A DNA stretch of 64,000 nt from positions 434,001 through 498,000 of the forward strand of contig NZ_JALBGD010000001.1 of NCBI RefSeq assembly GCF_023507705.1. The letters are read 5' to 3'. A program made the translations under genes and the position numbers. How positions within the stretch are numbered: the first letter of the stretch is position 1; the number at the start of each line of letters is the position of its first letter. Under the pieces are notes generated by a model, which saw only the letters and a list, made by a program, of their open reading frames with translations, was not told where the DNA came from and searched no databases. Source of the stretch: Stappia sp. WLB 29 (GTDB lineage Bacteria > Pseudomonadota > Alphaproteobacteria > Rhizobiales > Stappiaceae). This document shows positions 40,963-50,591 of the stretch, in pieces.

Positions 40963-43431
40963 TCAGTTCCGGCGCACGAAGCAGTCGCCGCCGGCCGACT
41001 TCAATCGCTCGCAGAGCGAGATCGCATCGTCGCGCGAGGAGGTCGGGATGCGCACCCGGTAGAAGGTGCCGCGGTCGCCGAGATCCGCGCGCTCGATCAC
41101 CGGCGAGACGCCGCCGAGCACCGCGCCGTAGCGCCGCTGCAGGTCGCCGAAGGCCGCCTGTGCCTGTTCCTGGGTCCGCTGCGACGACACCTGCACGATA
41201 TAGGTGCCGGCCGGGATCGAGCCGGTCGCCGGGGCGGAGGCCTGCGTTGCCGACGGCTGCTGCGGCTGGGCCGGAGCTGTCGGCGCGGGCACGCGCGGGG
41301 CCTGCGCCGTCAGGTCGAGCGGCGCCTGCGTGTTGCGGGCAGGTTCCGCCTGGCTCGGGGCCGCCGCATTGGCCGCCAGCGTATCGATATCGTCCGGCTT
41401 GGTGCGAGGCACGTTGGGAGCCATCGGATCGGTGCCCGCGGTCTCGGTGCCGCCATTCGCGGCTGCCGGTTCCGGCGTCTGGCCCGGCGTCTGGTCTGGT
41501 GTCTGGGTCGAAACGTCGCCCGACAGCTGGTTCGCCGCCCCGTTCGCCGCCTGTCCGGCCGCATCCAGCGTCGAGGTCAGCTGGTTCTGCGCCCCCTCGC
41601 CCGCACCGTTGGTGATCGGCATGGTCGAGACCTGGCGCACGCCATTGGCGTCGGTCGTCGGTTGTCCGTTCGCCGTTGCCGGCTCCTCGGGGCCGGTGCC
41701 GGGAATGCGCGCGGTATCGCCGGCCGGCGTCGTCGCGGTGTCGGTTGCCGGCGCGGTTGCAGCGCCCGGCGCGGTCCGGCCCGGCGCATCGCCGGAAATG
41801 ATGGTGCCGTCGGGACGAACGACCACCGTGCGCACCTTGCGCGGCCCGGACGAAACGCCGGAGCCGTCCGCATCATCGTTTCCGGTCAGCGGAGCCGGCG
41901 GCAGCGAGGCCACCGGGGTCTCGTCCTGCAGCACGAGGCGTTCGTCGCCGTCGCTGCCGACGCGGTCGTAGATCAGCTTGTTCTGGCCGTCGCTCGAGGA
42001 GGTCTGGCTGTCGGGATAGACCTTCAGGTCCTCGCCGTCGGCGGTGATCACCGGCGGCGGACCGGACATCTCGTCGTCGCCCAGGTTGGTCAGCGCGAAA
42101 ACGCTGCCGCCCAGCACCACGACACCGAGCACGGCGGCTGCAACATAGAGCCCGCGCTTCGACTTCGCGGCCGGCTCGGCCGCCTCCTGCTCACGCTCCG
42201 AATGCGGCGGCAGCACGCCGTGGCCGCCGAGCTGCGGATCGCCCTCGCGCATGGCCTGCGCCACCTCGTCGAGGTCGTAGCCGCCCGGCGGCGGCGGAGC
42301 TTCCGTCTCCCCGACAAAAATGTCGTCGACCGCCTCGTCGTACTCGTCGCGATAGCGCGGCGAGGCAGCGCCTGCCGCCATAGCACCAGTTGCGGCAGCC
42401 GTGCCGTAGTGACGCGCACCGGACACAGCGCCGAGGCCGAGCAGATCGTCGTCGTCCTCGTCCCGGCGCGCCTCGTAACCGTCCTGCTCGTACTCGTCGT
42501 CCTGATAATCGCCCTCGGCGGCACCCTCTTCGGCATAGTCGTCGGACGCGGCCTCGGCCGCAGCGCCCGCCCCCCAGGCCGGCTCGGCGGCACGCGGGCC
42601 GCGCAACGCGCCGAGCAACTCGTCCTCCAGCGAGGCGAGCGGATCCGGCGCAGCAGCCTCTTCCGCGGCAAGCTCATCGGCGAAATCGTCTGCGGCGTCT
42701 TCGTCGTAATAGCCGGCATCGTCCGTCTGGGTGGCAGACCCGGCCCACAGCTGCGCCGGGGCATAGGCCGGCGCCGCCCGCACCTCGGCCGCGCGCCGGG
42801 CATAGGCATCGAGCGGCTGTGCCTCTGCCGCATCCGGCTCGGCATAGTTCTCGTCCGTGTAGCCGTCCTCGGCATAGGGCTGGCGGGCGTAAGGGTCTTG
42901 CGGATCGGCCAGCCCCTCGTCGACCAGGGCGCGGTCGGCATAGACCTCGTCCACATAGGGCTGCGGGGCCAAGGTCTCCGCCTCGCGGCGATCCTGCGGG
43001 AAGCTGTCGTCGGCGAGCGCCTCCGCCTCGTCCTGCGGATAGCCCTCATGCGGGTCTTCGTAGGCCTGACCTGCGTAAGCCTGATCCTGATAGTCCTGCC
43101 CCTGGTAGTCCTGGGACTTCTCGTAGGTCTCGGGAGCATAGGTGCCGAAATCGTCGGACAGCCCGGCCTCGAGCTCGCGCGCCCACGCTTCGTGGTCGAT
43201 CAGGTCGCGCGAGGCGTCGTAGCTGCCCTGGCCACTGCCCTGGACGGCCGGCGCCTCGCCCTCGGCGCCGAGCGCGACCGGACGGTAGCGGGCATTGCCC
43301 TCGCTGACGATGCGCGCCAGCTCGACGAGCGGATCCTCTTCGAACCCGGCATTGTCCCCGGACTGGCCAGCATCCGCCTGGTATCGATCGCCGCGCTGGC
43401 CCTGGACCGGATAGTTCGAGCGACTGGACAT
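40963..43431 (-). CDS. SPOR-domain cell-envelope protein with long acidic cytoplasmic region
   Basis: An 822-residue predicted inner-membrane protein. Residues 1 to about 420 are acidic and of low complexity, with many short Tyr/Gln/Asp/Ala pseudo-repeats (QDYQDQAYAGQAYEDP). A single membrane helix follows near 428-448 (LYVAAAVLGVVVLGG). A Pro/Thr/Ala-rich periplasmic linker then leads to a C-terminal SPOR domain (about 743-822, YIVQVSSQRTQEQAQAAF), which binds denuded peptidoglycan at division sites. It lies between argS and nagZ, as in other alphaproteobacteria. The SPOR assignment is clear; the role of the N-terminal region is unknown. The ribosome site is weak. Confidence 0.85.
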   Translation of the reverse strand: MSSRSNYPVQGQRGDRYQADAGQSGDNAGFEEDPLVELARIVSEGNARYRPVALGAEGEAPAVQGSGQGSYDASRDLIDHEAWARELEAGLSDDFGTYAPETYEKSQDYQGQDYQDQAYAGQAYEDPHEGYPQDEAEALADDSFPQDRREAETLAPQPYVDEVYADRALVDEGLADPQDPYARQPYAEDGYTDENYAEPDAAEAQPLDAYARRAAEVRAAPAYAPAQLWAGSATQTDDAGYYDEDAADDFADELAAEEAAAPDPLASLEDELLGALRGPRAAEPAWGAGAAAEAASDDYAEEGAAEGDYQDDEYEQDGYEARRDEDDDDLLGLGAVSGARHYGTAAATGAMAAGAASPRYRDEYDEAVDDIFVGETEAPPPPGGYDLDEVAQAMREGDPQLGGHGVLPPHSEREQEAAEPAAKSKRGLYVAAAVLGVVVLGGSVFALTNLGDDEMSGPPPVITADGEDLKVYPDSQTSSSDGQNKLIYDRVGSDGDERLVLQDETPVASLPPAPLTGNDDADGSGVSSGPRKVRTVVVRPDGTIISGDAPGRTAPGAATAPATDTATTPAGDTARIPGTGPEEPATANGQPTTDANGVRQVSTMPITNGAGEGAQNQLTSTLDAAGQAANGAANQLSGDVSTQTPDQTPGQTPEPAAANGGTETAGTDPMAPNVPRTKPDDIDTLAANAAAPSQAEPARNTQAPLDLTAQAPRVPAPTAPAQPQQPSATQASAPATGSIPAGTYIVQVSSQRTQEQAQAAFGDLQRRYGAVLGGVSPVIERADLGDRGTFYRVRIPTSSRDDAISLCERLKSAGGDCFVRRN

Positions 43432-43491
43432 GGTGCTAGGGACTTCTCCGCTGACTGCGGCGCGCCTTGCGCACCGGCGATCCATCCCGCC

Positions 43492-45258
43492 CTATCGCAT
43501 CTCCTCCGGAGCCTCCACGCCGAGAATGCCAAGGCCGGAGGCAAGAACCAGGGAGATTGCATGTACGAGACCCAGGCGGGCCAGTGTTGTTTGTCGATCT
43601 TCAGCGTTAATAAAACGTAATTGCGGCGAATCCTTGCCTTTATTCCATTGCGAATGCAGGGCACTGGCCAGTTCGTGCAGGTAGAACGACACCCTGTGCG
43701 GCTCGTGTGCTTCCGCTGCGCTTTCCACCAGCCGCGGCCAGGCAGCGAGCTTGGCGGCGATGTCGCGCTCGCCCGAATCGGTCAGCAGTGAGAAGTCAGC
43801 CCCTTCAAGGGCTTGCGGCGAAACCGCCTCCGCGCCGAATTCCTCGCCGGCCTGGCGCAGCACCGAGCGGCAGCGGGCATGGCCGTACTGCACGTAGAAG
43901 ACCGGGTTGTCCTTCGACTGCTCGGTCACCTTCTGGAAGTCGAAGTCGAGCGGCGCGTCGTTCTTCCGGTACAGCATCATGAAGCGCACCGGGTCGCGGC
44001 CCACCTCCTCCACCACGTCGCGCAGCGTCACGAACTCGCCGGAGCGCTTCGACATGGTCACCTGTTCGCCGGCGCGGAACAGCTTCACCAGCTGGCACAG
44101 CCGCACGATCACCTTGGCCTCGCCCCTGGAGATGGCGCGTCCGACCGCCTCCAGCCGCTTGACGTAGCCGCCGTGGTCGGCGCCCAGGATGAAGATCATC
44201 TCCTTGAAGCCGCGCTCGTACTTCGACAGGAAATACGCAACGTCCGCCGCGAAATACGTGTAGGACCCGTCGGACTTCTTGAGCGCCCGGTCGATGTCGT
44301 CGCCGAAATCGGTGGCGCGGAACAGCGTCTGCTCGCGGTCCTCCCAATCGTCGGGCAGCTGGCCCTTCGGCGGCGGCAGCGTGCCCTCGTAGACGAGGTC
44401 GCGCGAGCGCAACTCGTCCAGCATCCGGTCGATCTGCGACCCGTTGGCGCCGTCGCGCGCATGCAGCGTGCGCTCGGAGAAGAACACCTCGTGCCGCACG
44501 TTGAGCAGCGCCAGGTCCGCGCGGATCAGGTCCATCATCGCGTCGATGGTGGCATCCTTGACCAGCACCATGCGCTCGCGCTCGTCCATCGCCAGCAGGC
44601 GGTCGGCATATTTCTCGGCCAGCATCTGCCCGACCGGCACCAGATAGTCGCCCGGATAGAGCCCTTCCGGGATCGCGCCGATATCCTCGCCGAGCGCTTC
44701 GCGGTAGCGCAGGAAGGCGGAGCTCGCCAGCGTGTCGACCTGCGAGCCGGCATCGTTGATGTAATATTCGCGGGTGACGTCGTAGCCGGCGAAGTCGAGC
44801 AGCGAGGCGAGCGCATCGCCCACCACCGCGCCGCGGCAATGGCCCACATGCATCGGCCCGGTCGGGTTGGCCGACACGTATTCGACGTTGACCTTCAGCC
44901 CGCCGCCCATGGTGGAGCGGCCGTAATCCGTGCCCGCCGCCAGGATCGCGGCCACCACCTTGGCCCACACGCCCTCGGTGAGACGCAGGTTGATGAAGCC
45001 CGGCCCCGCCACCTCGGCGCTGACGATGTCGTCGTTTTCCGCCAGCCGCGCGGCCAACTGCTCGGCGAGCGCGCGCGGATTGGTCTTCAGCGGCTTGGCC
45101 AGCACCATCGCGGCATTGGTGGCCAGATCCCCGTGGGCGCTGTCGCGCGGCGGCTCGACCACGCAGCGCTGCAACAGTTCGGCGCTGACGTCGTCGCCCG
45201 GATGCAGCTCGCGGATTGCCGCCCGGACCAGGTCGGCATAGTGGCTGAAGATGTTCAT
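43492..45258 (-). CDS. argS: Arginyl-tRNA synthetase
   Basis: Class I aminoacyl-tRNA synthetase charging tRNA-Arg, 588 residues. The N-terminal ArgRS-specific domain is followed by the HIGH-type motif MHVGH at 136-140 within [11 protein letters not shown]. The KMSKS-type element appears as [13 protein letters not shown], a usual ArgRS variant. A C-terminal DALR anticodon-binding domain ends the protein. It lies 51 bp after dgt and 60 bp before the SPOR gene. Confidence 0.97.
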   Translation of the reverse strand: MNIFSHYADLVRAAIRELHPGDDVSAELLQRCVVEPPRDSAHGDLATNAAMVLAKPLKTNPRALAEQLAARLAENDDIVSAEVAGPGFINLRLTEGVWAKVVAAILAAGTDYGRSTMGGGLKVNVEYVSANPTGPMHVGHCRGAVVGDALASLLDFAGYDVTREYYINDAGSQVDTLASSAFLRYREALGEDIGAIPEGLYPGDYLVPVGQMLAEKYADRLLAMDERERMVLVKDATIDAMMDLIRADLALLNVRHEVFFSERTLHARDGANGSQIDRMLDELRSRDLVYEGTLPPPKGQLPDDWEDREQTLFRATDFGDDIDRALKKSDGSYTYFAADVAYFLSKYERGFKEMIFILGADHGGYVKRLEAVGRAISRGEAKVIVRLCQLVKLFRAGEQVTMSKRSGEFVTLRDVVEEVGRDPVRFMMLYRKNDAPLDFDFQKVTEQSKDNPVFYVQYGHARCRSVLRQAGEEFGAEAVSPQALEGADFSLLTDSGERDIAAKLAAWPRLVESAAEAHEPHRVSFYLHELASALHSQWNKGKDSPQLRFINAEDRQTTLARLGLVHAISLVLASGLGILGVEAPEEMR

Positions 45259-45309
45259 GTCGGTCTTTCGGTGTCTTGGCGCAAAACGAGCGAAACGGTC
45301 GGCGGCGAC

Positions 45310-46527
45310 CTATCCCAAAACGGGAGTGCGGTCAAACAACCGCCCGTGTTCCTCGATGGCGAAACGGTCGGTCATGCCGGCGATGAAGTCGCACACGCGC
45401 CGCGCGCGCCGGTCGGCATCGGCCTCGTCGAGGCCGCGTCGCCACTCCTCCGGCATCCTGCCGGCGTCTTCCATGTAGGCGGCGAAGAGCTCGCGCACGA
45501 CGGCCGCCACTTCCCGGCGCACCGCCAGCACCGACTCGTGCCGGTAGAGATTCGCGAAGAGAAACGCCTTCACCTGTTTCTCCCGCATGGCCATCTCGCG
45601 CGAGAAGGTCACGACCGGCTCCCCGGCCCGGCGGATGTCCTCCACGCTTTGCGGGGCAAGCCGCTCCAGCCGCCGCACCGCCTCGCCGATCACGTCCTCC
45701 ACCATCCGGGTGATCGAGCGGCGGACGATCTCGTGGATGCGCCGCGCCTCCTCCAGCCCCGGATAGCGGGCATCGACCTCGGCCAGGATATCGGCGAAGA
45801 ACGGCACCTCGCCGAGCTGGTCCAGCGACAGCAGCCCGGCGCGCAGGCCGTCGTCGAGATCATGTGCGTCATAGGCGATGTCGTCGGCGATCGCCGCGGC
45901 CTGCGCCTCCGCGCTCGGCCAGGTGTCGAGCCGCAGGTCCTGCTTCAGCGCGTGCTGAGCGATAGCGAAGGGCAGCCCTGTCTTGGCGAACTTGCCGAGC
46001 GGCGTGCCGTCGGCCGCAGTCAACGGGCCGTTGTGCTTGACGAGGCCTTCCAGCGTCTCCCACGACAGGTTCAGCCCGTCGAACTCGGCGTAGCGCCGCT
46101 CCAGCAGCGTCACGATCCGCAGGGACTGGGCGTTGTGGTCGAAGCCGCCATAGGGCGCCATGCAGGCGTCCATCACGTCCTCGCCCTCGTGGCCGAAGGG
46201 CGTGTGGCCGAGGTCGTGCGCCAGCGCCAGGCACTCGGCCAGGTCCTCGTCGAGCCTCAGCGCGCGCGCCAGCGAGCGAGCGATCTGCGACACCTCGATC
46301 GTATGCGTCAGCCGGGTCCGGAAGTGGTCGCCCTCGTGATAGACGAAGACCTGCGTCTTGTGCTTCAACCGCCGGAACGCCGTCGAATGGATGATCCGGT
46401 CGCGGTCGCGCTGGAACGGTGTGCGGGTCGGGCTTTCCGGCTCGGGCACGAGCCGGCCCACGCTGCGGTCGGGATCGGTGGCGTAGGGCGCGCGCGGCTG
46501 GGCTCCATAGCCAAGCGGTGCGGTCAT
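45310..46527 (-). CDS. dgt: Deoxyguanosinetriphosphate triphosphohydrolase-like protein
   Basis: HD-domain enzyme of the dGTPase family, which removes triphosphate from dNTPs. The 405-residue product has the metal ligands in order: [15 protein letters not shown] (His) and [19 protein letters not shown] (HD plus the Dgt-type histidines), with a further Asp in [14 protein letters not shown]. The ATG at 46527 has GGGGAG at good spacing; an upstream in-frame extension is not protein-like. It is the first gene of the run through argS, nagZ, scpAB and tat. It is divergent from erpA. Confidence 0.93.
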   Translation of the reverse strand: MTAPLGYGAQPRAPYATDPDRSVGRLVPEPESPTRTPFQRDRDRIIHSTAFRRLKHKTQVFVYHEGDHFRTRLTHTIEVSQIARSLARALRLDEDLAECLALAHDLGHTPFGHEGEDVMDACMAPYGGFDHNAQSLRIVTLLERRYAEFDGLNLSWETLEGLVKHNGPLTAADGTPLGKFAKTGLPFAIAQHALKQDLRLDTWPSAEAQAAAIADDIAYDAHDLDDGLRAGLLSLDQLGEVPFFADILAEVDARYPGLEEARRIHEIVRRSITRMVEDVIGEAVRRLERLAPQSVEDIRRAGEPVVTFSREMAMREKQVKAFLFANLYRHESVLAVRREVAAVVRELFAAYMEDAGRMPEEWRRGLDEADADRRARRVCDFIAGMTDRFAIEEHGRLFDRTPVLG

Positions 46528-46856
46528 GAGGGCTCCCCGGGTCGTTGCGAAGGCGTCTCGCACGCCGCCCGCCGGCATCGGTCGCGGGCTCGCACTGCGG
46601 CGCCATCCATGCGAGACTGTTGACGCATGCTCGCGCTGTTCATACCTATTCGGTAACGCCTTGCACAGGGCGGCATGCGAGCGAGCGGCGGAATTTTGCG
46701 CGAAGACCGAGAGGCCGCGCACCCTTTCGCCCCAAGATGCCGACTGTGCGGGCCGGAAAGCCGAAGAGCCGCAAGGCCGGCGGCCTTCCGCAAACCGCAA
46801 GCGCCGCCAGCGCTCCCACCGTGGAGAACGCCGCGGCCCGAAAGAGAGTGACGACC
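46528..46856. other. Divergent intergenic region between dgt and erpA
   Basis: About 330 bp with no supported gene. It must hold the promoters for the long dgt run and for erpA. A TTGACG hexamer at 46619 is followed 17 bp later by TACCTA, which is a poor -10. I see no IscR-type site. Confidence 0.4.
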
Positions 46857-47207
46857 ATGGCCGATCACATTGCATCGACGGCACAGGGCGTGGAGCTGAG
46901 CGACGCCGCCGTGCGCCGCATCGCCCGCATCCTGTCGTCCGAGCCGGCGGGCACCAGCCTGCGTGTCTCGGTGGAAGGCGGCGGCTGCTCCGGCTTCCAG
47001 TACAAATACGACCTGGTCACCGAGCAGGAAGAGGGCGACATCGTCCTTGCCCGCGACGGTGCCAGCGTGCTCATCGATCCCGTCTCGCTGCAATACATGG
47101 AAGGCGCGGTCATCGATTTCGTCGACGACCTGATGGGCCAGTCCTTCCAGATCCGCAATCCGCTCGCCACCGCCGGCTGCGGCTGCGGCACCAGCTTCGC
47201 CATCTGA
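46857..47207 (+). CDS. erpA: Iron-sulphur cluster insertion protein (ErpA/IscA family)
   Basis: A-type carrier that delivers Fe-S clusters to target proteins. The 116-residue product carries the three conserved cysteines, Cys44 in GGGCSGFQY and Cys108 and Cys110 in [10 protein letters not shown]. The ATG at 46857 follows AAAGAGAG. The nearby complex I operon is a plausible user of such clusters, but that link is only by co-occurrence. ErpA versus IscA/SufA cannot be resolved from this sequence alone. Confidence 0.9.
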   Translation: MADHIASTAQGVELSDAAVRRIARILSSEPAGTSLRVSVEGGGCSGFQYKYDLVTEQEEGDIVLARDGASVLIDPVSLQYMEGAVIDFVDDLMGQSFQIRNPLATAGCGCGTSFAI

Positions 47208-47245
47208 CGGCGATCCCTTTCGCCACGCATCACGGGACCACGCCG

Positions 47246-48037
47246 TTGAAAATCGCCACCTGGAACATCAACGGCGTCAAGGCGCGCCTCGACGTAACGC
47301 TTGCCTGGCTGCGCGAGGCGGCGCCCGACGTCGCCTGCCTGCAGGAGATCAAGTCGGTCGACGAGGGCTTCCCACGCGAGGCCTTCGAGGCGCTCGGCTA
47401 TCATGTCGAGACCCACGGCCAGAAGGGCTTCAACGGCGTCGCCATCCTCTCGCGCAGCCCGGTGAGCGAGGTCGTGCGCGGCCTGCCCGGCGACGACGGC
47501 GACGAGCAGGCCCGCTACATCGAGGCGCGGATCGAGACAAAGGACGGCGATGCCCGCCCCTTGCGCGTCGGCTGCCTCTACCTGCCGAACGGCAACCCGC
47601 TCGGCACGGAGAAGTTTGCCTACAAGCTCGCCTGGATGCAGCGGCTCATCGCCCATGCCCGTGCGCGCCTCGCCGACGAGGAGCGCTTCCTGCTGCTCGG
47701 CGACTACAACGTCATCCCGCAGCCGATCGACGCGCGCAATCCGCAGAACTGGGTGGACGACGCCCTGTTCCAGCCGGAGAGCCGCTCGGCCTTCCGCGCG
47801 CTTGTCGGCCTCGGCTTCACCGAGGCGGTGCGCGCGGTCAACACGGACGCGGACGTCTACACGTTCTGGGACTACCAGGCCGGCGCCTGGCAGAAGAACA
47901 ACGGTATCCGCATCGACCACGTGCTGATGTCGCCGGAGGCGACCGACGGCTTCGAGGGCGCCGGCATCGACGCCCATGTCCGCGCCTGGGAAAAGCCCTC
48001 CGACCACGTCCCCGTCTGGGTCCGCCTCGCCGCTTGA
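47246..48037 (+). CDS. xthA: Exodeoxyribonuclease III
   Basis: AP endonuclease and 3'-5' exonuclease of base-excision repair, 263 residues. Catalytic motifs are visible in order: KIATWNINGVKAR at the N-terminus, LQEIKSVDEGFP (metal Glu), LLGDYNVIPQPID (GDxN), and GIRIDHVLMS with SDHVPVWVRL (SDH) at the C-terminus. The start is a TTG, because no ATG or GTG precedes the conserved first strand within the available frame. It lies 38 bp after erpA and may be co-transcribed with it. Confidence 0.94.
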   Translation: MKIATWNINGVKARLDVTLAWLREAAPDVACLQEIKSVDEGFPREAFEALGYHVETHGQKGFNGVAILSRSPVSEVVRGLPGDDGDEQARYIEARIETKDGDARPLRVGCLYLPNGNPLGTEKFAYKLAWMQRLIAHARARLADEERFLLLGDYNVIPQPIDARNPQNWVDDALFQPESRSAFRALVGLGFTEAVRAVNTDADVYTFWDYQAGAWQKNNGIRIDHVLMSPEATDGFEGAGIDAHVRAWEKPSDHVPVWVRLAA

Positions 48038-48078
48038 GGGGCTGGGCCCGCCGTCCGCCTCGCACTCGCTGAGGGTAC

Positions 48079-48210
48079 CTCTGGATCCCGAGTCGGCTTC
48101 GCCTTGCCCGGGATCACAGTCGAGGGGAAGGCACGGCCTCGCATCCCCTCGGCCGTCACTCCGGACGAGCATCGCAAGATCCGCGGCCTATTCGTTCCCG
48201 GAGCGGTGGC
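48079..48210. repeat. Composite dispersed repeat, locus A
   Basis: Two elements lie between the convergent xthA and secreted-protein genes. The first, 48079-48119, has the form CTGGAT-hairpin-GGGATCAC. The second, 48144-48210, matches 62174-62240 at about 60 of 67 positions, including CCGGACGAGCATCGC and GGCCTATT. Such elements resemble REP/BIME-type extragenic repeats. Confidence 0.75.
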
Positions 48211-48222
48211 GGAAACCCGCAC

Positions 48223-48708
48223 CTATCCGCCCGGCAGGCACAGGGGTGCTGCGGCGAGCGTCATCGGCGCGCGGGCAGAAGTCGGGCACGAGCGGTCCAG
48301 CGTTTCCCATGTGGTGTTGTTGAGCACCATCGAGCAGCGGGCAAGGCGCGGCCCCTCGGGGCTACGCAGGCAGACCGTCTCGCCGAGCCGGTAGTTCACC
48401 CCGAAATAGCGGCAGGTGCAGTCCGGTCCGCCAAGGGCGGCGCTGCCGTCGGCGATGGTGTCCGCGCCCGCCCTCTCCTTCTCCCCGCCGGAAACGATCT
48501 CGACGGCCGCGGAGGGGCCGGCGAACGCCAGCACCAGGAGCATGGCGGAGGCCAGGCTCGGCAGGCAGAACGCCGACAGAAACACAGGACGGAGCGAGGG
48601 AGAACGCCGCGCAAACCAGTTGCCTGCGGCGACTCCCGGAAGAGCCGGCGCCGCCCGCCCGTCACGGGCCCGTCTGATACGGATGCGGGGCAGCCAGGTC
48701 CTGCGCAT
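48223..48708 (-). CDS. Unknown cysteine-containing secreted protein
   Basis: I do not recognise a characterised family. The 161-residue frame has an arginine-rich N-terminus, a hydrophobic stretch (about 53-68, SAMLLVLAFAGPSAA) that looks like a signal peptide core, and a compact C-terminal part with six cysteines. That part contains the motif DCTCRYFGVNYRLGETVCL and tryptophan/threonine-rich LNNTTWETLD. If translation begins at the ATG at 48543 the product is 106 residues with a normal signal peptide. Neither start has a convincing ribosome site. Cysteine spacing suggests disulphides in the periplasm. Confidence 0.55.
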   Translation of the reverse strand: MRRTWLPRIRIRRARDGRAAPALPGVAAGNWFARRSPSLRPVFLSAFCLPSLASAMLLVLAFAGPSAAVEIVSGGEKERAGADTIADGSAALGGPDCTCRYFGVNYRLGETVCLRSPEGPRLARCSMVLNNTTWETLDRSCPTSARAPMTLAAAPLCLPGG

Positions 48709-48837
48709 GAAAAAGCCTAGCACAGGCACCGGGCTTTCGCGAGCATTCCTGACGCTGCGGCAGCGGCGGCAGCGGCAGGCCGCAGTCCCGTGAAGCCCCG
48801 TCTGCCCCCGTCTTGCTGCTCGGCGGAAACGAGCGCA

Positions 48838-48870
48838 CGAACGACAACGGGCAGGGAAATCCCCTGCCCG
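48838..48870 (-). terminator. Possible terminator of the ExoR-like gene
   Basis: On the minus strand GGGCAGGGG pairs with CCCTGCCC around a short loop, followed by a T-poor tail (GTTGTCGTTCG). It lies 35 bp after the exoR-like stop. The weak T-tract lowers confidence. Confidence 0.45.
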
Positions 48871-48904
48871 CCTTCGAATCTGCCGTAGGAAACCCGTCCC
48901 GCCC

Positions 48905-49759
48905 TTACTGCGTCTTCTCGGCGACCACCGCGCCGTTCTTCGACAGCCAGTTGTCGGCCATCGCTGCGGCACGGCGGCGCATCTTCTCGGAGGCAAGGCC
49001 GAAGCTGCGCTCCTGCGCCTCGCCGATCCACGCGGCCTCATCGCCATGCGCCCGGCGCTGGGCGACCGTCAGCCACATCAGCCCGGCGGTGCGGTTCTCG
49101 TTGCCGCCGAACTCGCCGTTCGACAGCAGCTCGCCGAGCCGCGCCTGCGCCATCAGGTGGCCCTTCTGCGCGGCCAGCTTCAGCCAGCGCGCGGCCATGT
49201 GCGGGTCGCGCTCCGGCTCGTCGAGATACAGCATGCCGAGATGGAACTGGGCATCCGCATCGCCGAAATAGGAGGCGGCATAGGTGAAGATCTCGCGCGC
49301 CCGCGCCACGTTCGGCTCGATCGCGCTGTTGTTGATGCCGGTGAGATAGTAGGAGCCGAGTTCGACGAAGGCGCTGGCAACGAACGGAGCGCGCGGCGAA
49401 CTCGGGCTGTCGTCGGCATATTTCGAGGCGACCTGGCGAAAATACTCGAACGCCTTGATGTCGTCTTCCTGGACGCCGTCGCCGCGCGAATACATCCGCC
49501 CGAGCTTCCACGCAGCGAGCGGATGGCCCTGCTCGGCCGCAAAGCGCAGGGAATCGAGCGCCCGCTCCTTCTCGCCGGCATAGTAGAACTGCGTACCGAC
49601 GCGCAGCGCCTCGCCCGGCGAGAGGTCCTGCGAGGCAGGGGCCGCACCCGACAGCTTGGCGGCGGCTTCCGCAGCCGTTTCCTGTGCCTGTACCGTGACC
49701 GGCGCTGCCAGCGCCAGGACAACGGCATACGCCAGGCCTGAACCGATGATCCGTATCAT
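48905..49759 (-). CDS. exoR: Sel1-repeat periplasmic protein, ExoR homologue
   Basis: A 284-residue exported protein with a signal peptide ending near VTVQA (about residue 25) and several Sel1-like helical repeats, e.g. LAAWKLGRMYSRGDGVQEDD and AQFHLGMLYLDEPERD. Length, repeat arrangement and the WKLGRMY-GDGV phrase resemble rhizobial ExoR. ExoR is the periplasmic inhibitor of the ExoS-ChvI two-component system that controls exopolysaccharide and motility. exoS and chvI are not in this window. The ATG at 49759 has a GAGG ribosome site. ExoR as opposed to another Sel1 protein is an inference from these similarities. Confidence 0.75.
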   Translation of the reverse strand: MIRIIGSGLAYAVVLALAAPVTVQAQETAAEAAAKLSGAAPASQDLSPGEALRVGTQFYYAGEKERALDSLRFAAEQGHPLAAWKLGRMYSRGDGVQEDDIKAFEYFRQVASKYADDSPSSPRAPFVASAFVELGSYYLTGINNSAIEPNVARAREIFTYAASYFGDADAQFHLGMLYLDEPERDPHMAARWLKLAAQKGHLMAQARLGELLSNGEFGGNENRTAGLMWLTVAQRRAHGDEAAWIGEAQERSFGLASEKMRRRAAAMADNWLSKNGAVVAEKTQ

Positions 49760-50299
49760 TGACCACCTCGCGCCCGCGCCGGGTCGCACGCCTTCGTATG
49801 CCGGTCGCAGCCGCGGCCCTGTCGCATCTTGAAAGCCCGCCTTTCGCGCAAGCGTCCTGTCCCTTCTTCGCGGATCCGTCGACCGGTCGGTCAAGGCTCG
49901 AACACCTTTGCACCGGGCGGGTCCGTCAGGTTGCGCAGCGCATCTCGGCGCCACGTCCCCCCCTTGTTTTGCCCCTTGATCCTCATCCGGAAAGTGACCT
50001 TCCCGGAGTGCCCGCTTCCAGCCTGCGGCGAACCTGCCAGTCGCCATCTGCCGCCTTGCGGGCCCTCTCTTCCCTGATGTTCCGGAGCCTAGACCGGCAA
50101 CTGGGCAAGAGTAGGACCGTGTCCGTCATCCCGTCGCCGCAATCGCGACCACCGGCATCGGGCACGGCTCACGGTGGCCGTTAAAAGATGGCCGAAACGC
50201 GGCACAGCTGCCCTGATCGCGCGCCCGTTGCACGAGTCCGGCAACACTGTTGCAGACTCGTCACAAACGACAAGGCCGGTGCCCGGCACCGCTTGCCCC
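49760..50299. other. Intergenic region upstream of the ExoR-like gene
   Basis: About 540 bp between the exoR-like start and the end of the 32-codon ORF. It contains a long inverted repeat (50232-50261) and a second hairpin (CGGTGCC/GGCACCG, about 50276-50290). The rest shows no supported gene. The exoR promoter must lie here but was not placed. Confidence 0.5.
50232..50261. repeat. Long two-part inverted repeat
   Basis: ACGAGTC-cg-GCAACA and TGTTGC-a-GACTCGT form a 30-bp nearly perfect inverted repeat with a single central base. It lies 38 bp past the stop of the small ORF on the minus strand. There is no T-tract, so it may be an operator or an mRNA 3' hairpin. Confidence 0.7.
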
Positions 50300-50398
50300 T
50301 CAGGCCACGAGAATGTTGAGCAGCGCCGAGACGAGCAGCGCACCCGCTGCCACCAGGTCGGCCCGACGCGCTACATGACTGGACGAAATGATATTCAT
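50300..50398 (-). CDS. Putative 32-aa small membrane protein
   Basis: A short ORF of 32 residues, not resembling a family I know. Support comes from a full consensus ribosome site AGGAGG placed 8 nt before the ATG, and from a coherent product. A polar N-terminus (MNIISSSHVARRAD) is followed by a hydrophobic C-terminal segment (residues 15-32, LVAAGALLVSALLNILVA) able to span or dip into the membrane. It is transcribed away from parE and followed by two hairpins. Translation is likely on these grounds, but the ORF is short enough that chance cannot be excluded. Confidence 0.55.
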   Translation of the reverse strand: MNIISSSHVARRADLVAAGALLVSALLNILVA

Positions 50399-50591
50399 GA
50401 CGCTTACCTCCTGCACGGGCCGCCGCTCTCTGACGGTCGCCCCTCACGCCCACGATGCCCATCATGCAGGCGATCCGTTGAAAAACGGTTGTCTGCGGAG
50501 GACTGAAGGCTTGATCCTTGGCCGAATCCATCGCACTTGGCAGAATCGCAGTTGATTCGGGCGCAGCCTGGCGCCCCCGACCGGACAGAGC

